From assembly GCF_009831415.1 (NCBI RefSeq), contig NZ_CP043727.1, positions 1,674,001-1,738,000 of the forward strand: a DNA stretch of 64,000 nt. Reading direction: 5' to 3'. Each line of letters opens with the position of its first letter. Within the stretch, counting starts at the first letter, position 1. Positions 48,632-56,264 of the stretch are shown here, piece after piece. The position numbers and the translations under genes were made by a program. The DNA is from Yersinia canariae. GTDB taxonomy: Bacteria; Pseudomonadota; Gammaproteobacteria; Enterobacterales; Enterobacteriaceae. The notes beneath the pieces are model-generated. The model saw only the letters and a program-made list of their open reading frames with translations. It was not told the DNA's origin and did not search any database.

Positions 48632-48802
48632 GTTTATGTCCTGTGTCTTGTAACGATTGCGCACAGTTTACAATTTTTGGGTATAATAGATAAATTCATT
48701 ATATCTTTATAATTAATCTGTATAAGTGGTAAGTGCAATGAGAGGGTAGTTGATGGTCAGAAAAGTGGCGCATTAGTTATCGGCGATGCAGACATACGCA
48801 AA
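48632..48802. promoter_or_regulatory. yeiH upstream region
   Basis: AT-rich DNA holding the yeiH promoter (TATAAT-like sequences near 48690 on either strand). An open frame without a start codon begins here and runs into the doubtful ORF at 48803. Confidence 0.35.
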
Positions 48803-49066
48803 ATGGGTATATCTGAAAAGAGAGTTATCAAGAAGAAATGCACCACTAAGTTATTCAATACCTGTTTTCATATCAAAAAATATGATGTTTTGCCTCATCC
48901 CATAAATTACAAGTCGATAAAATCAATGACACAGTTAATTAATTCCTATGCTTTTGATGGAGGCCTCGGTATACCCGCAGAGAATATTAATTGTTCACGT
49001 AGTATTGATTTTCTATTGAACTACAGAGATGTAATCATATTAACTATGATGGATATTTTATATTAG
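48803..49066 (+). CDS. Doubtful 87-aa ORF, possibly the end of a lost gene
   Basis: An 87-residue frame, Lys-rich at first (SEKRVIKKKC), without a ribosome site. The same frame stays open without a start for about 36 codons upstream (reading ...RVVDGQKSGALVIGDADIRK), which suggests either a longer gene with an unusual start or the 3' remnant of a decayed gene. Four bases overlap the end of the NlpC/P60 gene on the opposite strand. I recognise no family. Confidence 0.25.
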   Translation: MGISEKRVIKKKCTTKLFNTCFHIKKYDVLPHPINYKSIKSMTQLINSYAFDGGLGIPAENINCSRSIDFLLNYRDVIILTMMDILY

Positions 49067-50508
49067 TTAAGCCAAGTCATAATGAATATTGATTTGCCAG
49101 CCAGTGAATCCAGTTTCGGATCTTGCGGGTAACGCGATAGTAGGGGAAAGAAAACCGATTTCCCAATGATACTGCGGCTTGAAGCATCGGCGGGTTCTAA
49201 ACCCCATAAATTTTGATAGGTTGCCGGCACTGTTTGGCCTTTCCAGTCAATATTGCCAATATAGAGCATTACATGTCCGCCAATATAAATCAGTGTAGTA
49301 AATGGTTTGCCATGCTTCATAAGGTAGTCTATTCGTTCAGCAGTAGAATAATGGCTCAAATCGACGTTTCTTGCGCTCAAAGATTGTTCATGAGCATTTC
49401 TGGGAAGATAAATACCCAAAGGCAGTAGCAAATTTCTTATCTCGGCGGAGCAGTCATTATGACCATAGATATTCCCCCAGCCATAGCTTTTTCCCTGCAT
49501 GCCTTTTATCAAAAGTGAGAGAGTTTCGGGGGTTGGTATCATAGGAATTTGATGGATGGCATTTTCAGATAAAGGAGCGTAATAGATATCGGCCTTACCC
49601 TGTTTATTTTTTACCGGAATTGCCACAATTTTCTTACCGTTGACTGTTTTCAGTGGCAGAAGTGTTCCGGTTCGCGCAGTAAACCTGAAGATGCCTTCAC
49701 TATCTACCAAGCTGGCATTATCATTTATCACAGCACCAAGACTTGCTCTTGCCATTGAAATCCAGCGTTGGATAAAAACATCATCAACATTGGCAATATC
49801 TGAGCTTTCAACCCAGCCTATTACTGAGGGCGAAATAACAAAACTCCATGATTTATCCTGAGTAATACCTGCAATATAGATGGGTTCGCCGGGATGAAGT
49901 GCCGATTCCTGTAACATATCAAATGGAAATCCTTGGCCTGCCTGACTGGGATTACCAAATGCGGGGTAGGTTGTTGGCAGGAGTCTGACGGCCGTTTCTT
50001 TTAACACGATACCGCGCGAAGTTCGGTGATATTCTTCGGTTATGGCGATGGAAGCGAGATGTTGTATCTGCTTTTTCCATCCAGAATCAAGCAGAAGGAA
50101 ATTTTCGCCGTAGTGACGCGAATCTGAGCGGGTAAACTGAGCAATATATTTAGACAGTTTTTTGGTTGCGACTCCCGCACTGCCCAGCGCGGTACTGATA
50201 TAGTTTTTGTTCCAAGGTGATAAATCCCCGCTGTTTTGCCCAAAGTAATGATTCAGCAAAGCCTTAAAAGCTGAACTCTGTTGCTCTGAGTTCATAAAAG
50301 GAGTGTGATAGTGATTGTTTTCAGGTATCCATCTATCTGTATCTTGGGGATAATCTTGTATAGGAAAAATAGTTTTTGTTTTATCTATTCTAACGATATC
50401 TGTTTGAATTAATGGTTGCTGTGAATATAATGCGCTTGAATATACGAAAAAAGATATAAATCCGGTTAGCAGAAAAAGTATATTGTATCCAATAGTCTTT
50501 TTTATCAT
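49063..50508 (-). CDS. Exported NlpC/P60 cell-wall hydrolase with SH3b domains
   Basis: A 481-aa protein with an N-terminal hydrophobic segment (residues 8-27, signal or anchor). It then has the layout of NlpC/P60 proteins carrying an N-terminal stabilising domain (about 55-150), two SH3b-like modules (about 160-235 and 250-315) and a C-terminal NlpC/P60 catalytic domain (about 325-440). Catalytic Cys353 is in NDCSAEIRNLLLPLG and the His in IGGHVMLYIG (412). It should cleave peptidoglycan stem peptides in the periplasm or outside the cell. No immunity-like partner is obvious, although a small two-helix membrane protein is divergent from it. It is inserted between yeiH and yeiE relative to E. 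coli and is AT-rich. Confidence 0.82.
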   Translation of the reverse strand: MIKKTIGYNILFLLTGFISFFVYSSALYSQQPLIQTDIVRIDKTKTIFPIQDYPQDTDRWIPENNHYHTPFMNSEQQSSAFKALLNHYFGQNSGDLSPWNKNYISTALGSAGVATKKLSKYIAQFTRSDSRHYGENFLLLDSGWKKQIQHLASIAITEEYHRTSRGIVLKETAVRLLPTTYPAFGNPSQAGQGFPFDMLQESALHPGEPIYIAGITQDKSWSFVISPSVIGWVESSDIANVDDVFIQRWISMARASLGAVINDNASLVDSEGIFRFTARTGTLLPLKTVNGKKIVAIPVKNKQGKADIYYAPLSENAIHQIPMIPTPETLSLLIKGMQGKSYGWGNIYGHNDCSAEIRNLLLPLGIYLPRNAHEQSLSARNVDLSHYSTAERIDYLMKHGKPFTTLIYIGGHVMLYIGNIDWKGQTVPATYQNLWGLEPADASSRSIIGKSVFFPLLSRYPQDPKLDSLAGKSIFIMTWLN

Positions 50509-50613
50509 AAAAAATCCTTTTAAGTTGATTGGAGAATGATATTCCTTATTGATGTTTTCCAGAGATAAACTATAACGTCCTTATCAATCATGGCCGTGGT
50601 GTGAAATATTAAA

Positions 50614-50904
50614 ATGAAAAAGGTCAAAGCTGAAAAGTCACTATGGTTGATTCTGATAATGGCCGCAATGATTTATTTGATTATTCCTCCTTATTTGCTG
50701 GGTTACTTTTTTAAACTATATAACTTGAATCCTTTCCATATTGCTCCTCTGCCGCATTTTAACCCGTTTAACAGTGAACGCGGCATTCCATTATTCCAAA
50801 CATTCAGTTACCTACTGGTTATCTGGCTGATTTTCAATGTGGTTGTCGCTGTGGTCGTCGCCATTATTTACCGTCTTACCCCTCGATCAGATGATAATGA
50901 ATAG
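50614..50904 (+). CDS. Small two-helix membrane protein of unknown function
   Basis: A 96-aa protein with two membrane helices (about residues 11-33 and 62-86), a Pro- and aromatic-rich loop between them (LNPFHIAPLPHFNPFN) and charged ends. I do not recognise the family. The ATG has only a weak purine stretch upstream. It is divergent from the NlpC/P60 hydrolase gene, 105 bp apart, and both lie in the segment inserted between yeiH and yeiE, so they may have arrived together. Any link such as immunity or export is only a suggestion. Confidence 0.6.
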   Translation: MKKVKAEKSLWLILIMAAMIYLIIPPYLLGYFFKLYNLNPFHIAPLPHFNPFNSERGIPLFQTFSYLLVIWLIFNVVVAVVVAIIYRLTPRSDDNE

Positions 50905-51020
50905 CATTCTTACTGTTTAAATTCATTCCTGATAACCTCCAGATTTTGCTCAAAGGTGTTAGTCTTATACGGTAATTGAGGCTATATAATCCTTTCGTCA
51001 GCAATTGCGTTAGTGACTAA

Positions 51021-51135
51021 TATACCCTTCTTACTTGAAGTTGCAGCGCGGTTAACCGCGGCGGTTCATCCGGGGGAGTCTGACCCGTGTCGGCGCGCCG
51101 GGCTTGCAGGTCGCAACTCCAATTACTTTGGGTAA
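51021..51135. repeat. Dispersed palindromic intergenic repeat, copy 3
   Basis: TATACCCTTCTTACTTGAAG at the left and CAACTCCAATTACTTTGGGTA at the right are imperfect inverted arms. A GC-rich centre contains smaller palindromes (GCGGTTAACCGC and CGGCGCGCCG). It fills the gap upstream of yeiE. Confidence 0.65.
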
Positions 51136-51211
51136 ACGTTAGCTCTTCTCATCCAGCAACTGACGAACAGAGTGATGATAGCGTCCTCCATTTTTTACTA
51201 CAGAGACCGTT

Positions 51212-52084
51212 ATGCACATAACCTTACGTCAACTTGAAGTCTTTACTGAGGTGCTAAAAAGCGGCTCTACGACCCAAGCATCGGTTGTGCTCGCGCTTTC
51301 ACAATCGGCAGTCAGCGCAGCATTGGCGGATTTGGAAGGGCAATTAGGGGTGCAACTTTTTGATAGGGTCGGTAAGCGTTTAGTCACCAATGAACATGGG
51401 CGGTTGCTTTATCCCAAAGCACTCGCGCTGCTTGACCAGGCAATTGAAATTGAACAACTTTTCTTACAAGACTTAGGCGCATTGCGCATCGCTGCCAGTA
51501 GCACTATCGGCAATTATATGTTGCCGGGCATGATTGCCAAATACCGGCGCGATTTCCCTGGCACGCCATTGGAACTGAATATTGGTAACAGTCAGGATGT
51601 GATTGAAGCCGTGGCTGATTTTCGCGGCGACCTTGGCTTGATTGAAGGGCCGTGCCACATGCCAGAGTTGATGACCCAAGCTTGGCTGCGTGATGAGTTG
51701 GTGGTGTTTGCCGCTCCTGATAACCCACTGTGTCATAAAATGCTGACGTTAGATGAGCTGGCCGAGGCCGCGTGGATTTTACGTGAGCGAGGTTCTGGCA
51801 CTCGTGAGGTGCTCGACCACTTATTGTTGGCAAAATTGCCGCATTTTAAATTGGTCATGGAACTGGGGAATTCTGAAGCTATTAAGCGGGCGGTGCGCTA
51901 TGGCATGGGCATTAGTTGTTTGTCGCGCCGGGTGATTGCCGACCAACTTGCCAGCGGTGAACTGATCGAGCTTAATATTCCTTTGCCCCCTCTAATCAGG
52001 ACGTTATATCTAATTCATCATCGGCAAAAACACATCTCAAATGCGTTGCAACGCTTTCTCAGCTATTGTCAGGAAGAGCCGTGA
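51212..52084 (+). CDS. yeiE: LysR-family regulator YeiE
   Basis: A 290-aa LysR-type transcription factor matching E. coli YeiE (293 aa). The N-terminal helix-turn-helix is [38 protein letters not shown], and the CysB/CbbR-like effector domain spans about residues 90-290 with [21 protein letters not shown]. In Salmonella and E. coli, YeiE has been tied to sulfite defence and iron/flagella regulation. In E. coli it is divergent from yeiH; here the two are separated by about 2.5 kb of inserted DNA, so joint promoter control may be lost. lysP follows. Confidence 0.92.
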   Translation: MHITLRQLEVFTEVLKSGSTTQASVVLALSQSAVSAALADLEGQLGVQLFDRVGKRLVTNEHGRLLYPKALALLDQAIEIEQLFLQDLGALRIAASSTIGNYMLPGMIAKYRRDFPGTPLELNIGNSQDVIEAVADFRGDLGLIEGPCHMPELMTQAWLRDELVVFAAPDNPLCHKMLTLDELAEAAWILRERGSGTREVLDHLLLAKLPHFKLVMELGNSEAIKRAVRYGMGISCLSRRVIADQLASGELIELNIPLPPLIRTLYLIHHRQKHISNALQRFLSYCQEEP

Positions 52085-52328
52085 ATTGGCGGTTTTCGTT
52101 AAAGCGAATTAGCGGTATGCGGCAGAGGATTTTAAGTTTTTTCCACCACAGAAAAGGGCTATGGCGGTAAAAATAGCCCGCAGATGTCCGTTTTTTCTGA
52201 TAATTGAGCTTTTGCTAATAATTGGGCTGGGATCATGAAGGTATCTTATATCAGCGCATTGTTACTATCCGAGACTGTGGGATTTGTTACAATCCCGCCT
52301 TATTTTTTAAGGGTGAATTAGGGTAAGA

Positions 52329-53855
52329 ATGACTCAGCAAAATACTAAAATCCCCGTGCAACAGGGTGCGCAGCGCTTACGCAGAGAGCTTAAATCACGA
52401 CATTTAGCCATGATTGCTATCGGTGGCTCTATTGGTACCGGTTTATTTGTGGCCTCAGGGGCGACGATATCCCAGGCCGGCCCGGGTGGCGCATTGCTCT
52501 CCTATGCATTGATTGGCCTGATGGTTTATTTCTTGATGACCAGCTTGGGTGAATTGGCGGCATTTATGCCGGTGTCCGGTTCATTTTCGACTTACGGCTC
52601 AAAATATGTGGAGGAAGGTTTCGGCTTCGCATTGGGCTGGAACTACTGGTACAACTGGGCGGTGACTATCGCCGTGGACTTGGTTGCCGCGCAACTGGTC
52701 ATGAATTACTGGTTCCCCGACGCCCCCGGCTGGATCTGGAGTGCTCTGTTCCTCGCCCTGATGTTTTTACTCAATTACATATCAGTCAAAGGCTTTGGTG
52801 AGGCGGAGTATTGGTTCTCTCTGATTAAAGTCACCACGGTTGTTATCTTCATCATTATTGGTGTGATGATGATTAGCGGCATCATGAAAGGCGGCGAGAG
52901 TGCGGGCTGGCACAACTGGACAGTCGGCGATGCACCTTTTGCCGGTGGTTTCTCGGCGATGATTGGGGTGGCGATGATAGTTGGGTTCTCTTTCCAGGGG
53001 ACTGAGCTCATTGGTATTGCGGCTGGCGAATCAAAGGATCCGGGCAAAAATATTCCGCGCGCAGTGCGCAAGGTGTTCTGGCGTATTCTGCTGTTCTATA
53101 TCTTCGCCATCCTTATTATTAGCCTGATTATTCCGTATACCGACCCAAGTCTGTTACGTAATGATGTGAAAGATATCAGTGTCAGCCCATTCACCTTGGT
53201 GTTCCAGAATGCCGGTCTGTTGTCTGCGGCAGCGGTGATGAATGCAGTTATTCTGACGGCGGTATTGTCAGCCGGTAACTCAGGGATGTATGCCTCAACT
53301 CGCATGCTGTTTACTCTGGCATCAGAAGGCAAGGCTCCGCGCATTTTTGCCAAACTCTCTCAGGGCGGTGTGCCGCGTAATGCGCTGTATGCCACGACTG
53401 TTGTCGCGGGCTTGTGCTTCTTAAGCTCCATGTTTGGTAACCAAACTGTCTACCTGTGGTTGCTCAATACCTCCGGTATGACGGGCTTTATCGCCTGGTT
53501 GGGGATTGCTATCAGTCACTACCGTTTCCGCCGTGGCTATATGATGCAAGGCCGCGATTTGAACGACTTACCATATCAGTCGGGTTTCTTCCCTCTGGGG
53601 CCTATTTTTGCCTTTGTATTGTGTTTAATCATTACTTTGGGGCAAAACTATCAGGCATTCCTGCAAGACCGTATTGATTGGTATGGTGTGACCGCGACTT
53701 ATATCGGTATTCCATTGTTTCTGATTATTTGGTTTGGCTATAAGTTGAGCCGTGGCACTAAGGTTATCAAATACAAAGATATGGAATTCCCGAAATGGCG
53801 TGATGACAGCCATGATGATCAGGAACCTAAAAAAACGGTACTGATTTCTGACTGA
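52329..53855 (+). CDS. lysP: Lysine-specific permease LysP
   Basis: A proton-coupled lysine importer of the amino acid-polyamine-organocation family and, in E. coli, a co-sensor with CadC. The 508-aa protein has twelve membrane helices. The first shows MIAIGGSIGTGLFVASGATI, and the family stretch GFSFQGTELIGIAAGESKDPGKNIPRA lies near residues 220-245. Length matches E. coli LysP (489 aa) with a slightly longer N-terminus. AGGGTAAG lies just before the ATG, giving MTQQNTK. It has a strong terminator. A lysine riboswitch is not evident upstream. Confidence 0.95.
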   Translation: MTQQNTKIPVQQGAQRLRRELKSRHLAMIAIGGSIGTGLFVASGATISQAGPGGALLSYALIGLMVYFLMTSLGELAAFMPVSGSFSTYGSKYVEEGFGFALGWNYWYNWAVTIAVDLVAAQLVMNYWFPDAPGWIWSALFLALMFLLNYISVKGFGEAEYWFSLIKVTTVVIFIIIGVMMISGIMKGGESAGWHNWTVGDAPFAGGFSAMIGVAMIVGFSFQGTELIGIAAGESKDPGKNIPRAVRKVFWRILLFYIFAILIISLIIPYTDPSLLRNDVKDISVSPFTLVFQNAGLLSAAAVMNAVILTAVLSAGNSGMYASTRMLFTLASEGKAPRIFAKLSQGGVPRNALYATTVVAGLCFLSSMFGNQTVYLWLLNTSGMTGFIAWLGIAISHYRFRRGYMMQGRDLNDLPYQSGFFPLGPIFAFVLCLIITLGQNYQAFLQDRIDWYGVTATYIGIPLFLIIWFGYKLSRGTKVIKYKDMEFPKWRDDSHDDQEPKKTVLISD

Positions 53856-53877
53856 CACCGTGATGATGCAGTGATGA

Positions 53878-53908
53878 AAGGGCGATAATCATATCGCCCT
53901 TTTTTATT
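53878..53908 (+). terminator. Terminator of lysP
   Basis: A perfect 10-bp stem AAGGGCGATA / TATCGCCCTT with a four-base loop, followed by TTTTTATT. Confidence 0.93.
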
Positions 53909-54071
53909 GTGGCGAGCTGATGACTTTTCGAACAATATTGAGCAAATAATTTCGCTAACTTCGCTTCATCTCCCTCCAAATATCATGGGTTAGATTAACC
54001 ATACTGATTAAATAATATTATAAAATAAGCATTTACAGAAAATGATATCAAATCAGTTATAGCAATCTTAT

Positions 54072-54086
54072 TGATAAGTATTATCG
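54072..54086. promoter_or_regulatory. Fur-box-like site upstream of the iron transporter
   Basis: TGATAAG-T-ATTATCG fits the 7-1-7 Fur consensus TGATAAT-N-ATTATCA at 13 of 14 arm bases allowing one mismatch per arm. It lies 46 bases before the permease start and predicts repression by iron-loaded Fur. Confidence 0.7.
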
Positions 54087-54132
54087 TTTGTTTTATTGTT
54101 AGCGCCATATTGATACTCGGTAGCCGAAATAA

Positions 54133-55215
54133 ATGAGTGTATCCACTGAACCCATGACAAAAACACCGAGCCAGGCTGATGCCAGTGTGATGGGGCGGTA
54201 TAAGAATATTGTGCGCCACCGTCTGCTTATCATGGGCGTGTTGATATTGGCCATTTTGGGGTGTTTGTTACTGGATTTCACCTTGGGGCCATCAGGTCTG
54301 ACACTGTCGTCTCTGTGGCAGACGCTACTTGACCCGGCCAGTGCAGAGACGGGGACTCGGGTTATCGTGTGGGATATCCGCTTACCCTACGCCTTGATGG
54401 CGGTGGTTATTGGTTTGTCACTCGGGCTTGCGGGCGCGGAGATGCAAACCATCCTGAATAACCCGCTGGCTAGCCCTTTTACCCTGGGCGTGTCTTCTGC
54501 TGCGGCATTCGGGGCAGCACTGGCGATTGTCTCAGGAATTGGTATTCCGGGCGTGCCCGAACAGTGGTTTATTTCAGTTAATGCTTTTATTTTTGCTCTA
54601 TTTGCCGCACTGATGCTTGACGGGATCACGCGCTGGACGCGGGTTGCAACATCGGGTGTCGTGCTGTTTGGTATCGCGCTGGTCTTTACCTTCAATGCGC
54701 TGGTCTCAATGATGCAATTCATCGCCAGCGAAGATACGCTGCAAGGTCTGGTGTTCTGGACCATGGGCAGTTTGGCACGCGCTTCGTGGAGTAAACTGGG
54801 CATCATGCTGGCGGTGTTTGCCCTGATGCTGCCGTTGTCGATGATGAGTTCGTGGAAACTCACGGCACTGCGCTTAGGGGAAGACCGAGCGATAAGTTTT
54901 GGTATTGATGTGCGCCGTTTGCGGCTGGGAACATTGTTACGTATCAGTATGTTATCGGCACTGGCGGTGGCTTTTGTTGGCCCTATAGGATTTATCGGGT
55001 TAGTGGCTCCTCATATCGCGCGTATGACTTTTGGTGAAGACCACCGTTTTTATCTGCCAGCCAGCGCCCTGATTGGTGCGCTGGTGTTATCCATGGCGTC
55101 GATTGCCTCGAAAAACCTGATTCCGGGCGTCATTATTCCCGTCGGGATTGTCACCTCGCTGGTGGGGGTTCCATTCTTCCTCAGTATTATTTTGCGCCAT
55201 AGGGGGAATGTATGA
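54133..55215 (+). CDS. FecCD-family iron-siderophore ABC permease
   Basis: A 360-aa inner-membrane permease of the BtuC/FecCD/FhuB type, with nine or ten helices. Typical segments are DIRLPYALMAVVIGLSLGLAGAEMQTILNNPLASPFTLGVS in the first half and ISMLSALAVAFVGPIGFIGLVAPHIARM in the second, the latter containing the ATPase-coupling glycine loop. It moves iron-siderophore or haem across the inner membrane. It overlaps the ATPase gene by 4 bp (ATGA). The start gives MSVSTEPMTKTPS; an internal start at MTKTPS is possible. Only one permease gene is present, so the transporter is presumably a homodimer. No periplasmic binding protein is encoded next to it, which is unusual. Confidence 0.9.
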   Translation: MSVSTEPMTKTPSQADASVMGRYKNIVRHRLLIMGVLILAILGCLLLDFTLGPSGLTLSSLWQTLLDPASAETGTRVIVWDIRLPYALMAVVIGLSLGLAGAEMQTILNNPLASPFTLGVSSAAAFGAALAIVSGIGIPGVPEQWFISVNAFIFALFAALMLDGITRWTRVATSGVVLFGIALVFTFNALVSMMQFIASEDTLQGLVFWTMGSLARASWSKLGIMLAVFALMLPLSMMSSWKLTALRLGEDRAISFGIDVRRLRLGTLLRISMLSALAVAFVGPIGFIGLVAPHIARMTFGEDHRFYLPASALIGALVLSMASIASKNLIPGVIIPVGIVTSLVGVPFFLSIILRHRGNV

Positions 55216-56000
55216 CTTCCGGCTTACGTATTGAACATTTCAATGCGGGTTATCCGAAGCGCCCGGTGATTCAGAATTTGACCGTGCCATTACTGCCGCG
55301 CGGCAAAATCACGGTGTTGCTTGGGCCAAATGGTAGTGGAAAGTCGACACTATTACGTTCCATGGCCGGTTTAAACCGTGCTCAAGGGCAGTTGTGGCTG
55401 GATAATAATGACCTGATGCAGATGCCGTTTGCGCAGCGAGCAGAGAAAGTGGTGTATTTGCCACAATCATTGCCCGCCGGTGTGCATCTCCATGTTTTGG
55501 AATCAATTATTGTTGCCCAGCGGGCTTCTGGCGGGCGCAGCAACGCGAGCAGTGAAGTGGAAGTGATAACCTTGCTGGAACAACTGGGCATTGCCCATTT
55601 GGCACTCAGTTATCTGGACCAGCTCTCTGGCGGCCAGAAGCAGTTAGTGGGGTTAGCACAGTCACTTATTCGCCAGCCATCCTTGTTATTACTGGATGAA
55701 CCGCTGAGCGCGCTGGACCTTAATTATCAATTTCATGTGATGGATTTGGTACGTAAGGAAACCCAGAAACGCAATATTATTACCGTGGTGGTGGTGCATG
55801 ACATCAATATTGCCTTACGTCATGGTGACCATGTGCTGATGTTACAAAACGGCACGCTGATTGCTGATGGTTTACCGCAAGAGGTGATTACGCCGCAAAG
55901 TCTGGCCAAGGTTTATGGAGTGAAAGGGCGGATTGAGCGCTGTTCACAAGGCACTCCGCAGGTGTTAATTGACGGCCTGGTGACGGAGCCAACTATTTAG
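55212..56000 (+). CDS. FecE/FepC-family iron-siderophore ABC ATPase
   Basis: A 262-aa ATP-binding subunit for the upstream permease. Walker A GPNGSGKST (about residues 37-45), signature LSGGQKQLVGLAQSL (about 138), Walker B LLLLDEPLSALD (about 158) and switch VVVVHDINIALRHGD are all present. The N-terminus MTSGLRIEHFNAGYPKRPV is standard for the family. It begins in the 3' end of the permease gene. The receptor gene follows 264 bp later, behind a hairpin and a second Fur-like site, so it may be transcribed separately. Confidence 0.92.
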   Translation: MTSGLRIEHFNAGYPKRPVIQNLTVPLLPRGKITVLLGPNGSGKSTLLRSMAGLNRAQGQLWLDNNDLMQMPFAQRAEKVVYLPQSLPAGVHLHVLESIIVAQRASGGRSNASSEVEVITLLEQLGIAHLALSYLDQLSGGQKQLVGLAQSLIRQPSLLLLDEPLSALDLNYQFHVMDLVRKETQKRNIITVVVVHDINIALRHGDHVLMLQNGTLIADGLPQEVITPQSLAKVYGVKGRIERCSQGTPQVLIDGLVTEPTI

Positions 56001-56010
56001 CCAATATTTT

Positions 56011-56062
56011 GATGCCTTATTCTTATTATGGGTAATGTTTTCCATAGGTTAAGTAAGGCATC
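56011..56062. promoter_or_regulatory. 9-bp inverted repeat between the ATPase and receptor genes
   Basis: GATGCCTTA (56011-56019) and TAAGGCATC (56054-56062) are a perfect inverted repeat with a 34-base loop, directly after the ATPase stop. It may reduce read-through or bind a regulator. Confidence 0.4.
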
Positions 56063-56164
56063 TATATGAGAAGTACTGTTATTCATAAAATAATAATTAT
56101 GTATTAAGTAGGAATCGTTGGAAGCGCAATTCCTGCTTTGGTGAGCTATTGCCAATTTTTATAA

Positions 56165-56179
56165 AAATAATATTTATCA
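56165..56179. promoter_or_regulatory. Fur-box-like site upstream of the receptor gene
   Basis: AAATAAT-A-TTTATCA fits the 7-1-7 Fur pattern at 12 of 15 positions, about 85 bases before the TonB-dependent receptor start. AT-rich surroundings make chance matches likely, so support is moderate. Confidence 0.45.
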
Positions 56180-56264
56180 CCTGCCCGTCAGGCGACATCG
56201 CTGCAGGCAAAAAGAACCTGATGGAAAGGCTCTGAGTAAATTTATATCTCATGGAGAACGTATA

